DNA of 32,653 bases from Streptomyces sp. H27-H5 (GCF_026627505.1 NZ_JAPNLK010000091.1:1-32653), one strand, 5' to 3'; numbered from the stretch's first letter, positions 1 to 7,856 are shown. The notes: generated from the sequence alone by a model not told the origin. Made by a program: numbers and translations.

Positions 1-123
1 GGCACCGTCACCGGATGGGCCGGGCAGAGCATCATCGTCCAGCTCGACGCCCCCACAGGCCGCTTCACCACCGGAGAGATCCGCTGCCCCTCCCTCGGCC
101 TCGAACCCATCAGACGTGAGTAG
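1..123 (+). CDS. C-terminal end of an unknown protein (partial, 5' truncated)
   Basis: The window opens inside an uninterrupted reading frame of 40 codons that ends at TAG (121-123). The residues alternate hydrophobic and polar in a beta-strand-like way and end IRRE. I do not recognise the family. The codons have the usual GC-rich third positions, so the frame is probably real coding sequence. The downstream EVE/PUA-like frame continues in exactly the same register after the TAG, so this fragment could be the N-terminal part of one interrupted gene rather than the end of a separate one. The 5' part lies outside the window. Confidence 0.5.
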   Translation, partial: GTVTGWAGQSIIVQLDAPTGRFTTGEIRCPSLGLEPIRRE

Positions 124-222
124 TTACTGGCGCGTAGTTGGCTGCTCGACGAAAGCCGGACCGCTCCGGCGACCCCCGGCAAGGCGGCCCCCCGCGAGCC
201 GTGGAACGGCCGTGACTGGTAC

Positions 223-675
223 GTGTCCTTCGGCGACGGCGACGTGCGGTCGTGGGAGGACGCGCGAGCATACGGCTTCGTCTCCGCGGGCGGCGGTGAC
301 TGGTTCACCCGTACCTTGCGCGGCCTGCCGGTCGGAGCCCGGGTATTCGCCTACATACCGGGAGAGGGATACGTGGGGGTCGGCGAAGTCACCGGTCCCG
401 CGACCCCCTTCGCGGACGCCCGCATCGGAGGCGAAGAGGGCGATCGGGTCATGTCCGCACTGGAACTCGTCGGCACCTACCGCCATTCCGGCGACGACAG
501 CGATCCGAGCCTGGTGGAGTACGTCGTACCGGTCAGGTGGATGCGCACCCGGGAGCGCAGCAAGGGCATCAAGAAGACCGGCATGTTCGCCAACCAGAAC
601 TCCGCCTGCAAGCTTCGCAACACCGCGACCCTGGACATCCTGACCCGGGAGTTCGATCTGGAGTCCACCGACTGA
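223..675 (+). CDS. small EVE/PUA-like domain protein, N-terminus probably cut off by an in-frame stop
   Basis: The 150 residues carry a pattern I associate with a PUA/EVE-like module: RSWEDARAYGFVSAGGG near the start, then GYVGVGEVTGPA, and near the end FANQNSACKLRNTATL. Such modules often bind modified bases or sit beside nucleases, but a function here is inference. GTG 223 is the first ATG/GTG/TTG in frame. The in-frame codons just upstream (199-222) encode PWNGRDWY, which looks like the conserved beginning of the domain, and the open frame extends back to the TAG at 121-123 without a usable start (only CTG at 127 and 142). The codon after the TAG is TTA, rare in this genus. The real product may therefore start by readthrough, from CTG, or be a nonsense-interrupted gene. 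Confidence 0.5.
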   Translation: MSFGDGDVRSWEDARAYGFVSAGGGDWFTRTLRGLPVGARVFAYIPGEGYVGVGEVTGPATPFADARIGGEEGDRVMSALELVGTYRHSGDDSDPSLVEYVVPVRWMRTRERSKGIKKTGMFANQNSACKLRNTATLDILTREFDLESTD

Positions 676-738
676 CGGGCAGTCGGTCCGTTCGCACCCA
701 CGGCGCTCGGAACGACGGACACGAACGCACCCCGGGGA

Positions 739-1503
739 TCACCTGAGCAGCGGGGCCAGGGCGTGTTCCCAGGCGGCGCGGGTGGTGGGCCAGGTGGGGG
801 TGCAGTCGCGGGTGCGGGCGGCGAGGTCGGGGTGGCGGTCGGGAGCCGCGCCGTGCAGGAGGCAGAGGTGGGCCGCGGCGCGGTCGGCCGGCGGGGCGTG
901 TTCGTCCTCGCCGGGGTCGGGGTCCTCGTCGCGCGCCGCGAGCAGTGCGTACTCCTCGGCGGCGGTCCGCAGGGCGCGTTCCCCGGCCGGGCCGTCGCGG
1001 AGCAGCATCAGGGCCGCGAAGCGGTCGGCGGTGTTCTCCTCGTCGGGGTCGGGGCCGACGGGGAGTTCGAGGGCGTCGACGAGGGCGTGGCCCGCCTCGT
1101 GGTAGACGCTCTCGGCGACGATCGCGCCGACCTTCTCGTCGGTCGTGAGGAGTTCCCGGTCCTGCGCCATGTCGTCGTAGCAGAGGTCGATGCGGTGTGC
1201 GGCGGGGTCGTAGGAGGTGCCCTCGCCCGCGCAGGAGCGGGCGACGACGGTGACCCGGTGGGGGAGGTCGAGGTAGGCGTTCAGGCGGGTGACGGCCCGG
1301 TCGGCGTGGTTCCCGTCCCGCAGGAAGGCGGCCTCGCGCTCGTCGCCGGCGGCGGGGGCCTCGTACCGTACGGCGAATCCGTGCGGGGCGGACGCGCAGC
1401 CGCCCGACAGGAGCGCCGTCGCGAGGGCGGCGCAGAGCGTGGCGGACCGTGCGGCGGGCGTGGCGCGGCGTCGTCGGGTGGCGCGCGTCGGCATCCCCGT
1501 CAT
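739..1503 (-). CDS. DUF4344-like lipoprotein zinc metallopeptidase
   Basis: A 254-residue protein. From ATG 1503 the N-terminus has an arginine-rich stretch (residues 7-19), a short hydrophobic segment (22-33) and SGGC with Cys36 as likely lipidation site, so it is probably anchored outside the membrane. HEAGH at 135-139 is a classic HExxH zinc site, and EENTADRFA (155-162) supplies acidic third-ligand candidates, an arrangement I associate with DUF4344 putative metallopeptidases. Two cysteine pairs may form disulfides. ATG 1494 and an upstream GTG at 1518 are alternatives; ATG 1503 has a G-rich stretch before it. It is transcribed divergently from the STAND gene. The substrate is unknown; only the catalytic motif is visible. 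Confidence 0.75.
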   Translation of the reverse strand: MTGMPTRATRRRRATPAARSATLCAALATALLSGGCASAPHGFAVRYEAPAAGDEREAAFLRDGNHADRAVTRLNAYLDLPHRVTVVARSCAGEGTSYDPAAHRIDLCYDDMAQDRELLTTDEKVGAIVAESVYHEAGHALVDALELPVGPDPDEENTADRFAALMLLRDGPAGERALRTAAEEYALLAARDEDPDPGEDEHAPPADRAAAHLCLLHGAAPDRHPDLAARTRDCTPTWPTTRAAWEHALAPLLR

Positions 1504-1533
1504 CGTGCCGCCCCCCACACACTGTCGGATGTT

Positions 1534-1553
1534 CGGATCAGCCTACTGATCCG
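1534..1553 (-). promoter_or_regulatory. palindrome over the probable -10 of the metallopeptidase gene
   Basis: CGGATCAG and CTGATCCG form a perfect 8-base inverted repeat with a 4-base spacer. On the minus strand the centre reads TAGGCT, a good streptomycete -10 box, about 30 bases upstream of ATG 1503. A repressor bound here would cover the -10. The element is seen; regulator and effect are inferred. Confidence 0.45.
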
Positions 1554-1592
1554 TCCGGAGGTGCGGCGGGGCAGTTCCCCCGGAATCCGGCC

Positions 1593-1606
1593 GTACATAT
1601 ATGCAC
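1593..1606 (+). promoter_or_regulatory. AT-rich near-palindrome in the divergent promoter region
   Basis: GTACATATATGCAC is the most AT-rich spot of the 1504-1721 intergenic region and is palindromic apart from one base pair. It contains -10-like hexamers and could be the promoter or an operator for the STAND gene, giving a leader of roughly 110 bases. Confidence 0.3.
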
Positions 1607-1721
1607 GCAGTCGACCGAAGACGCGCCAACTCCCTCTGAACGGGTTCGGATTCCCTCGCGCTCGCGACCGTCCCGCAGGACACTTGGGGCACGTTGTCGG
1701 AGCGCTCTGAGGGGGATGCCG

Positions 1722-4700
1722 ATGCGGGACAGTCATCGTGTGGAGGCCGAACGGCTTCTGGTGCGAGCCGTGGACGAGGAGGAGCGGCGGCCCGCTCCGG
1801 GGGCGCCGGTCGACAGGGCGGCCCTGCTGGCGCGCGGACGGGAGTCCCTGGACACGCTCGCCGCGAGCGCTTCCGAGGAGTACGAGGCGTACGTGCGCGC
1901 CGTGGACGAGGCGGCGGCCGGGGACCAGTCGCTGGGCGAGGCGTTCCGGCGCGCGAACAGTTCGACGGCGTTGCTGGTGACGGCGGTCGGGGCGGTCGCG
2001 GCCGTCGGGGCGGACCTGGCCTTCGGCGTGGCGGCCGGTACGGCCCTCGGCACGGGCATCGTCGTGGGCGTCGCGGGGGCGGCCACGACGGCGGCCAAGG
2101 TGACGGCGCTCCACCTGCCGGCGGCGAACCGGCGGGCCGGCGTGGCGGGCCGGCCGGGCGGTCCGGAGCAGTTGCGCCTGCAGTGGCTGTCGGCGCTGGA
2201 GGTGCGCGGGATCCGTCCGTTCCTGGAGCAGCAGCGTCTGGTGGCGACGGCGGTGCGCAATCCGCCGCGGGTCCGGTCGGGCGTCAACGCCGGCGCGGTC
2301 GGCCTCGTCAAGCAGACGACGGGCTCCGGGCCCGCGCTGCGCGGCACGGATCGCAGCGCGGAGGCGCGGCGGCGCAGCGTGCTGGAGCAGTCGTTCAATC
2401 AACTCCCGCACACGGACGAGGGCTTCGTCGGCCGTCGGGCGGAACTGACGCGCATCGCGCAGTGGGTGCAGGCGGCGCGGGCCAGTACCGAGACCCGGCC
2501 GGTGGTCGTGGTGGTGCACGGCGAGCCCGGTTCGGGGCGCACCGCGTTGGCGTTGCGGGCGGCGCACGCGCTGCGGGACCAGTTCCGCGGCGCGTGCGTG
2601 GTGGACCTGCGGGGCGGTTCCCCGCACGGCGACGCCGGGGAGGCCCCGCTGTCGACGCGGGAGGCGCTGTTGCACCTGCTGAACCGGCTGGGCGCCCCGC
2701 GCGAGCAGTTGTTGTTCCGCGAGGGCGCCTCGGCGGAGCAGCAGGTGCGGCGGCTCGGGGAGTTGTACCACCAGCACCTCCAGGGGCTGCCGGTGACGGT
2801 CGTGGTGGACGACGCGGTGGACGCGGCGCAGGTCCGGACGCTGGTTCCGGAGCGGTCCGACAGTCTGGTCCTGGTGACGGCGTCCGGCCCGCTGGAGTTG
2901 CCCGCGGACCTGGCGGCGTGGGTGCACCAGCTTCCGCTGGCCCGCTTGTCGGAGCCGGAGGCGGCCGAGGTGCTGCGCGCCGGCGCGGAGGCGGCGGGCG
3001 GGCCCGGGTACGGCGAGGAGGCCGGGCGGAAGCTGTCGGGGCTCGGCGCGGGGCTGCCGTTGGCGCTCCGCGTGCTGGCTCCCCTGGGGGAGGTCGAGGC
3101 GGCCGGGGGCTCCGGCGGCACCCTGGAGCACGCGCTGGACCTGGCGTACGTACGGCTGCCCGAGGAGCGGCGTCGGCTGTTGCGGCGCCTGACGTTGGCC
3201 GGGCGGGCCTCGCTCGGGCCGTCCGCGGCGGCGGCGCTGATCGACGCGGACCAGGCGGAGGCGGGGCGGCTGCTGCGCGAGCTGGCGCGGGCGGGTCTGC
3301 TGGATCCGGTGCGCGGGGAGCGGTACCGGATGCACGACGCGGTGCGTGCGTACGCGGCGGCGCGGTTGGCGGCCGACGAGGACCGGGCGCAGGCGGCGGC
3401 CGCCCACGAGCGGCTGATCCGCAACTACGCGCAGCTCGCGGACTCGGTGATCCGGATGGTCGACGGGAAGATGTCCACCCGCGCCAACCACTTCGGCGGG
3501 CACGGCTTCGCCTCGTTGGACGCGGCGCTGCGCTGGCTGGACGACGAGTCGAGCTTCATCACGGCGGCGCTGCGGCACTCGCAGGACGTGGACCAACAGG
3601 CGGTGCTGGACCTGCTGGGCGCGCTGTGCGACTTCTGTCTGCTGCGCGGGGACCTGTACCGGCTGGGCGAGATCAACGAGCTGACCCAGGCCGTGGAGGC
3701 GGGGCAGCGGGGGGAGCCGGGGCGGGGCGGCCGGATGGCCCGCTCGGTGCAGTGGCGCACGGGCATCGCCGCGCGCCAGCTCGGCGACCTGGACAAGGCC
3801 CGCACCACCTTGACCTCGGTCGTCGACCAGTACATGGAGGCCGAGCAGGAGGCGGGCGCGGCGATGGCCCTGGTGTCGCTGGGCATCACCCTGCACCACC
3901 AGGGCAACCTTCCGGAGGCCGCGGCCCGGCTGCGTGAGGCCCTGGCCCTCCAGGAGTCGCCGGAACTGGCGGGTGACCGGGCGTGGGGGTTGCACGCGCT
4001 GGCGGCGGTGCAGCGGGACCGGGCGGAGCTCGGGGAGGCGCTGACGCTGCTGGAGCGGTCCATCGCCCTGCACCGGGAGAGCGAGAGCGTGCACGGGGAG
4101 GCCTGGGCGCACTTCCAGCTGGGGCAGGTGTACCTGCGGATGGGCGCGCCGGAGCGGGCGGAGCCGGAGCTGCGGCTGGCCCTGGAGATGTACGGGCGCA
4201 CCCGCGACGACCGCGGCCAGGCCTGGGCGCTGACCCAGTTGGGCCGGGCGCGGGTCGTGGACGGGGACCCGGGGCCGGCGCTGGAGCGGTTGCGGGACGC
4301 GCTGGCCCGGCACCGGCTGGCGGAGGACGCGCGCGGCGAGGCGTGGACGCTGTACTACCTCGGGCAGGCGTTGGAGGAGGACGGCGAGCGCGACAAGGCG
4401 GTGCGGGAGCTGGAGCGGGCCCGGACGATGTTCTCCCGGATGCGGGACGTGTACGGGCTGGCGCACGCCCGGCACCACTCGGGTCGGGTGACGCGCGACC
4501 AGCGGGCGGCGCAGACGGGGAACCTGCGGAACTCCGGTTTCGCCCGCCAGTTGCTGGTGGACGCGCGGGCCGACTTCCGGCGGATCGGGCTGGCCCACGG
4601 GGAGGGCTGGACCTGCCTGGAGCTGGCGGTCGTGGACGCGGGCAACGCGCGGGTCCCGCAGGCGCTGGGGTTGTGCGAGGAGGCGGCCCGGCTGTTCGCC

Positions 4701-4997
4701 TCGTACGGGGACCTGCGCGGGGAGGACTGGGCGCGTTTCCTGCGCTGCACGATGCTCCCGTACGCGGTCCCGCCGGTCGCGGGCGCCGCGGACGAGGCGC
4801 GGGCGGAGCTGGCGCGGCTGGCGGCCGCCCCGCACCCGCTGCGCGACCGGCGGCTGGAGGACTGCCTGGAGACGTACGGGGTGATCCTGGGGCGGGGGGT
4901 GGATCCGGCGGAGGGCTGGCAGGCGTGGCGGCTGGGCATGGTCCCGAACCTGCGGTCGCGGGAGGTCATGGGGGTGCCGGTGCTGCCGGTCTCCTGA
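1722..4997 (+). CDS. STAND/NLR-like NTPase with hydrophobic N-terminal segment and C-terminal TPR repeats
   Basis: A 1091-residue protein with three parts. Residues 1-80 are charged and helical; 82-127 form a long Gly/Ala/Val-rich hydrophobic stretch (two possible helices, glycine-zipper-like). The NTPase module has a P-loop GEPGSGRT at 267-274 with Arg273 in place of the usual Lys, a Walker B-like VVVDDA ending around Asp363-Asp364 followed by AAQVRTLVPE as in AfsR/SARP-type NB-ARC domains, and GLPLAL at 444-449. From about 672 to 1010 there are roughly seven TPR-like repeats. ATG 1722 is chosen because AGGGGG ends six bases before it; ATG 1716 lies directly on that purine tract. No DNA-binding SARP domain is present. 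Proteins of this plan sense signals through the repeats and oligomerise; the effector role of the hydrophobic part is inference. I recall similar unnamed proteins in other Streptomyces. Confidence 0.8.
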   Translation: MRDSHRVEAERLLVRAVDEEERRPAPGAPVDRAALLARGRESLDTLAASASEEYEAYVRAVDEAAAGDQSLGEAFRRANSSTALLVTAVGAVAAVGADLAFGVAAGTALGTGIVVGVAGAATTAAKVTALHLPAANRRAGVAGRPGGPEQLRLQWLSALEVRGIRPFLEQQRLVATAVRNPPRVRSGVNAGAVGLVKQTTGSGPALRGTDRSAEARRRSVLEQSFNQLPHTDEGFVGRRAELTRIAQWVQAARASTETRPVVVVVHGEPGSGRTALALRAAHALRDQFRGACVVDLRGGSPHGDAGEAPLSTREALLHLLNRLGAPREQLLFREGASAEQQVRRLGELYHQHLQGLPVTVVVDDAVDAAQVRTLVPERSDSLVLVTASGPLELPADLAAWVHQLPLARLSEPEAAEVLRAGAEAAGGPGYGEEAGRKLSGLGAGLPLALRVLAPLGEVEAAGGSGGTLEHALDLAYVRLPEERRRLLRRLTLAGRASLGPSAAAALIDADQAEAGRLLRELARAGLLDPVRGERYRMHDAVRAYAAARLAADEDRAQAAAAHERLIRNYAQLADSVIRMVDGKMSTRANHFGGHGFASLDAALRWLDDESSFITAALRHSQDVDQQAVLDLLGALCDFCLLRGDLYRLGEINELTQAVEAGQRGEPGRGGRMARSVQWRTGIAARQLGDLDKARTTLTSVVDQYMEAEQEAGAAMALVSLGITLHHQGNLPEAAARLREALALQESPELAGDRAWGLHALAAVQRDRAELGEALTLLERSIALHRESESVHGEAWAHFQLGQVYLRMGAPERAEPELRLALEMYGRTRDDRGQAWALTQLGRARVVDGDPGPALERLRDALARHRLAEDARGEAWTLYYLGQALEEDGERDKAVRELERARTMFSRMRDVYGLAHARHHSGRVTRDQRAAQTGNLRNSGFARQLLVDARADFRRIGLAHGEGWTCLELAVVDAGNARVPQALGLCEEAARLFASYGDLRGEDWARFLRCTMLPYAVPPVAGAADEARAELARLAAAPHPLRDRRLEDCLETYGVILGRGVDPAEGWQAWRLGMVPNLRSREVMGVPVLPVS

Positions 4998-5012
4998 CGG
5001 CCCCGGGCGGGT

Positions 5013-5040
5013 CCCCGGTCGGTCGTCCCCGGTCGGTCGT
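5013..5040. repeat. two tandem copies of a 14-base unit
   Basis: Two exact copies of CCCCGGTCGGTCGT (5013-5026, 5027-5040) followed by a partial third copy, just after the STAND stop codon. Probably slippage-generated; no function is evident. Confidence 0.8.
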
Positions 5041-5087
5041 CCCGGTCCCGCGTCCCGGCGCCTGCCGGGATCGCGCACGCGTACGTG

Positions 5088-5121
5088 CCGCCGCCCCACC
5101 GGTCGACGGGTGGGGCGGCGG
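5088..5121. terminator. hairpin between the STAND gene and the small membrane protein gene
   Basis: CCGCCGCCCCACC pairs perfectly with GGTGGGGCGGCGG across an 8-base loop. It lies between convergent genes and could end both transcripts. There is no U-tract, as is usual in this GC-rich genus. Confidence 0.65.
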
Positions 5122-5151
5122 TCGTCGCGCGTGCGTCCGACGCCCGCGTGG

Positions 5152-5179
5152 GCCCCGCGGGCTCAGGGGCCCGCGGGGC
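5152..5179 (-). terminator. second hairpin just downstream of the small membrane protein gene
   Basis: GCCCCGCGGGC and GCCCGCGGGGC form an 11-base stem with a 6-base loop, ending seven bases past the stop of the minus-strand gene at 5186. Probable terminator for the mca operon. Confidence 0.5.
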
Positions 5180-5185
5180 GGGGGC

Positions 5186-5416
5186 CTACGGGGCCCGCGT
5201 GCCGTCCGTCGTCGTGCCCTTGGCCGCCGGCTCGGGGGCTTCCTTGAAGTCCACCCGACCCATGTGCTTGCTCATCGACTTCATCAGGCCCCACACCCCG
5301 AGGGCGAGGGCCGCGAACACGATGAAACCGAGGATTCCCGGGGTCACCTTGTTCTTGTCGAAGGTGTCGCCGGCCAGCGGGAGGAGCTGGACGATTGCTT
5401 CCTGCGTAGCGCTCAT
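5186..5416 (-). CDS. small single-pass membrane protein coupled to mca
   Basis: A 76-residue protein with one predicted membrane helix at about residues 28-47 (GILGFIVFAALALGVWGLM) and a hydrophilic lysine- and threonine-containing tail. ATG 5416 overlaps the mca stop codon as ATGA, the typical sign of translational coupling; GTG 5422 is a less attractive start. I recall a homologous unnamed protein after mca in S. coelicolor. The pairing suggests a role near mycothiol-conjugate processing at the membrane, but nothing in the protein itself shows a function. Confidence 0.8.
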   Translation of the reverse strand: MSATQEAIVQLLPLAGDTFDKNKVTPGILGFIVFAALALGVWGLMKSMSKHMGRVDFKEAPEPAAKGTTTDGTRAP

Positions 5417-6300
5417 GACCACGCATTCTCCCGGATGCCCGCGAAGAGGTCGGACTCGGGGAGGGAAGTGTCCACCAGCGACTTCGCCAGCTCGTACTCC
5501 TCGGTCGGCCAGACCTCCTTCTGGATCTCCATCGGGACGCGGAACCAGCCGCCGTCCGGGTCGATCTGCGTGGCGTGCGCGATCAGCGCCTTGTCACGGA
5601 TCTCGAAGAAGTCCGCGCAGGGAACGTGCGTGGTCAGCGTGCGTTCGGTGCGCTCGAACTCCTTCCAGCGCTCCAGCCACTCCCCGTAGGGGGATTCCAG
5701 GCCGCGGGCGAGCAGCGCCTCGTGCAGGGCGACGGTGCGCGGCTTGTTGAAGCCCTGGTTGTAGTAGAGCTTCTGCGGCTGGTAGGCCGGGCCGAACTCG
5801 GCCTCCGGGTACTTCTCGGTGTCCGCCGCGCCCTCGAAGGCCACCATGGAGATCTGGTGGGTCATGATGTGGTCGGGGTGGGGGTAGCCGCCGTTCTCGT
5901 CGTACGTGGTGACGACCTGCGGCCGGAAGGCGCGGATCTTCTTCACCAGGCGGCCGGCGGCCTCGTCGACGTCGGCGAGCGCGAAGCAGCCCTCGGGCAG
6001 CGGCGGCAGCGGGTCGCCCTCGGGCAGCCCGGAGTCGACGTAGCCGAGCCATTCCTGCTCGATGCCGAGGATCTCGCGGGCCTCGTCCATCTCCTTGGCG
6101 CGGACCTCGTGGATGTGCTCCTCGATGTACTTGTCCCCCTGGAGCTTGGGGTTCAGGACGGAGCCGCGCTCACCGCCGGTGCAGGTCACCACCAGCACGG
6201 GCACCCCTTCGGACACGTACTTGGCCATGGTGGCCGCGCCCTTGCTCGACTCGTCGTCGGGGTGGGCGTGGACGGCCATCAGTCGAAGCTGCTCGGTCAA
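5413..6300 (-). CDS. mca: mycothiol S-conjugate amidase
   Basis: A 295-residue LmbE/MshB-family metal hydrolase. Mca cleaves mycothiol S-conjugates of toxins and electrophiles to release a mercapturic acid for export plus GlcN-inositol for mycothiol resynthesis. HAHPDDE at 11-17 gives the zinc ligands His13 and Asp16, with Asp15 as catalytic base by analogy to MshB; PHPDH at 140-144 supplies His144. GGERGS at 42-47 is also family-typical. The start is TTG 6300, with AGGA about seven bases upstream; a longer upstream frame lacks family similarity. A SigR-type promoter lies upstream (6372-6398). It overlaps the next gene by four bases. Confidence 0.95.
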   Translation of the reverse strand: MTEQLRLMAVHAHPDDESSKGAATMAKYVSEGVPVLVVTCTGGERGSVLNPKLQGDKYIEEHIHEVRAKEMDEAREILGIEQEWLGYVDSGLPEGDPLPPLPEGCFALADVDEAAGRLVKKIRAFRPQVVTTYDENGGYPHPDHIMTHQISMVAFEGAADTEKYPEAEFGPAYQPQKLYYNQGFNKPRTVALHEALLARGLESPYGEWLERWKEFERTERTLTTHVPCADFFEIRDKALIAHATQIDPDGGWFRVPMEIQKEVWPTEEYELAKSLVDTSLPESDLFAGIRENAWS

Positions 6301-6371
6301 GACAGGATCCTCTGGTACTCGTCTGGCAAACGGGAAGGCCGGTGGGCGCCTTCTATAGTCACTCCTCCCCT

Positions 6372-6398
6372 CAACAAACGGAGACGAGGGAGATTCCC
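6372..6398 (-). promoter_or_regulatory. SigR-type promoter of mca
   Basis: On the minus strand GGGAAT (6398-6393) is followed after 17 bases by GTTG (6375-6372), matching the GGAAT-N17/18-GTT consensus of the thiol-oxidative-stress sigma factor SigR. The predicted leader is about 65 bases. mca of S. coelicolor is a known SigR target, which agrees. The rest of 6301-6637 shows no gene; it also carries the promoter of the divergent DUF4307 gene. Confidence 0.65.
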
Positions 6399-6637
6399 GG
6401 CACACTCGTCCCGGGGGACGCAGCCCCGCACGCGGTGCCCGTGTACATGCGGTGCGACCAAGGTAATGCGTGCCCGGGCCGCCCTTCGCCGGTTTTTCCG
6501 GGCCCTCGGATTCCGCTTTCACCGCCCGCGCCGACGGCCCCCTGATTCCGCCCCGGGGCGGGGGGCGTGACATCCTCCCGTTACGGTGACCGGACCGGAG
6601 GAGTGCGCCTTCCCGGCCCTCGCGAAAGGAACGATCG

Positions 6638-7051
6638 ATGAGCACGGTGCGCGAAGGACTGCCCGAGGGTCGCTACGGCCGGTCGGCGGACGAGCGCGCG
6701 GACCGCAAGCTCAAGATCGTCGGTTCCGTGCTCGGGGTCGGGCTGCTGGGTGTGGTCGGCTGGATCGGCTGGGACTACGTCGGCGGGCAGACCGTCAGCG
6801 CCGAGGTGATCAAGTTCCAGATCGTGTCGGACAGCGAGGTCAAGGTGCATCTGGAGGTCCGCAAGGACACCGGGGTCACCGGGGTCTGCACCCTCAGTTC
6901 CCAGGACGAGGGGCACGGCGAGGTGGGCCGCGCCGACTTCACCTTCGGGCAGCGGGACGCGCGCGTGGACGAGGTCGTCTCGCTGAGGACCACCGGGCGG
7001 GCGACGACGGTCAAGCTGGTCGGCTGCCAGGCCGCCGGCGCCGCCTCGTAG
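6638..7051 (+). CDS. DUF4307-type membrane-anchored protein
   Basis: A 137-residue protein with a charged N-terminus containing GRYG and RADRKLK, one membrane helix at about 27-46 (VGSVLGVGLLGVVGWIGW), and an extracytoplasmic beta-rich domain with two cysteines (VCTLSS and VGCQA) that may form a disulfide. The layout matches the DUF4307 family, commonly found beside mca and greA in actinobacteria. ATG 6638 is preceded by AAAGGA at suitable distance. It is divergent from mca and followed by greA in the same direction, with its own 300-base gap. The function is unknown. Confidence 0.8.
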   Translation: MSTVREGLPEGRYGRSADERADRKLKIVGSVLGVGLLGVVGWIGWDYVGGQTVSAEVIKFQIVSDSEVKVHLEVRKDTGVTGVCTLSSQDEGHGEVGRADFTFGQRDARVDEVVSLRTTGRATTVKLVGCQAAGAAS

Positions 7052-7291
7052 GCCGTCCCTCTCGGATCCTGCCGGGTTGCGCCCTCTCTCCGGGGATCGT
7101 GACCCTGCCACCGACCGGTACTGACCGTTCCCGATCGGTGACGCCCATTACGGATCGATACCGCGCCACGCCCGGGAAGTTTGCCTCCGCACCCCGCACC
7201 AGGCGTGTGACCTGCGACGCCACGCGGTACGGCGACGCCCGATGACACACTTCATACAGAGGGTGTCCTCCCCCTTTTCTTCCCGAATTGT

Positions 7292-7297
7292 TAGGCT
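7292..7297 (+). promoter_or_regulatory. probable -10 box of greA; rest of 7052-7354 without genes
   Basis: TAGGCT fits the streptomycete -10 pattern and would give a leader of about 50 bases that contains a small CCGCC/GGCGG hairpin (7309-7321). No convincing -35 is seen. I find no gene or strong terminator in 7052-7354; the DUF4307 transcript may read into greA. Confidence 0.4.
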
Positions 7298-7354
7298 CGT
7301 GGTTTCGTCCGCCGCTGGCGGCTTTGAAGTCCCCTGTACCGACGAGGAGCACCC

Positions 7355-7852
7355 GTGACCCAGACGAGCGAGAGCGTCACCTGGCTGACCCAGGCGGCGT
7401 ACGACCAGCTGAAGGCAGAGCTGGACTACCTCTCTGGTCCCGCACGCACGGAGATCGCGACGAAGATCGCAGCTGCCCGTGAAGAGGGCGACCTGCGTGA
7501 GAACGGCGGTTACCACGCGGCCAAGGAGGAGCAGGGCAAGCAGGAGCTCCGGGTCCGCCAGCTGACCCAGCTCCTGGAGAACGCCAAGGTCGGCACCGCC
7601 CCCGCGTCCGACGGCGTGGTCGCCCCCGGCACCCTCGTCAAGATCGCCTTCGACGGCGACGAGGACGACACCATGGAGTTCCTGCTGGCCTCGCGCGAGT
7701 ACGCGTCCTCGGACTTCGAGACCTACTCCCCGCAGTCCCCGCTGGGCACCGGCGTGATGGGCAAGAAGATCGGCGAGGACGCCTCGTACGAGCTGCCCAA
7801 CGGCAAGACGGCCGCCGTCAAGATCCTCGACGTCAAGCCCTTCACCGGCTGA
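7355..7852 (+). CDS. greA: transcription elongation factor GreA
   Basis: A 165-residue protein. GreA enters the RNA polymerase secondary channel and stimulates cleavage of backtracked RNA. The N-terminal coiled coil runs to about residue 80 and holds the tip motif AREEGDLREN (41-50), with the acidic residues Asp46 and Glu49 that coordinate the catalytic magnesium. The C-terminal FKBP-like domain ends with PNGKTAAVKILDVKPF. GTG 7355 follows GAGGAG at a good distance. It ends at a very strong hairpin shared with the convergent ABC transporter. Confidence 0.95.
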   Translation: MTQTSESVTWLTQAAYDQLKAELDYLSGPARTEIATKIAAAREEGDLRENGGYHAAKEEQGKQELRVRQLTQLLENAKVGTAPASDGVVAPGTLVKIAFDGDEDDTMEFLLASREYASSDFETYSPQSPLGTGVMGKKIGEDASYELPNGKTAAVKILDVKPFTG

Positions 7853-7856
7853 GCAT

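Noticed and set aside
116..643. Plus-strand frame starting at GTG 116
   Set aside because: Arg/Pro/Ser-rich shadow of the EVE/PUA-like frame, without recognisable motifs.
1500..5099. Open frame of about 1200 codons on the minus strand opposite the STAND gene
   Set aside because: It mirrors the codon bias of the plus-strand gene, is rich in Arg/Pro/Gln/His without domains, and has no family motif. The plus frame shows a P-loop and TPRs.
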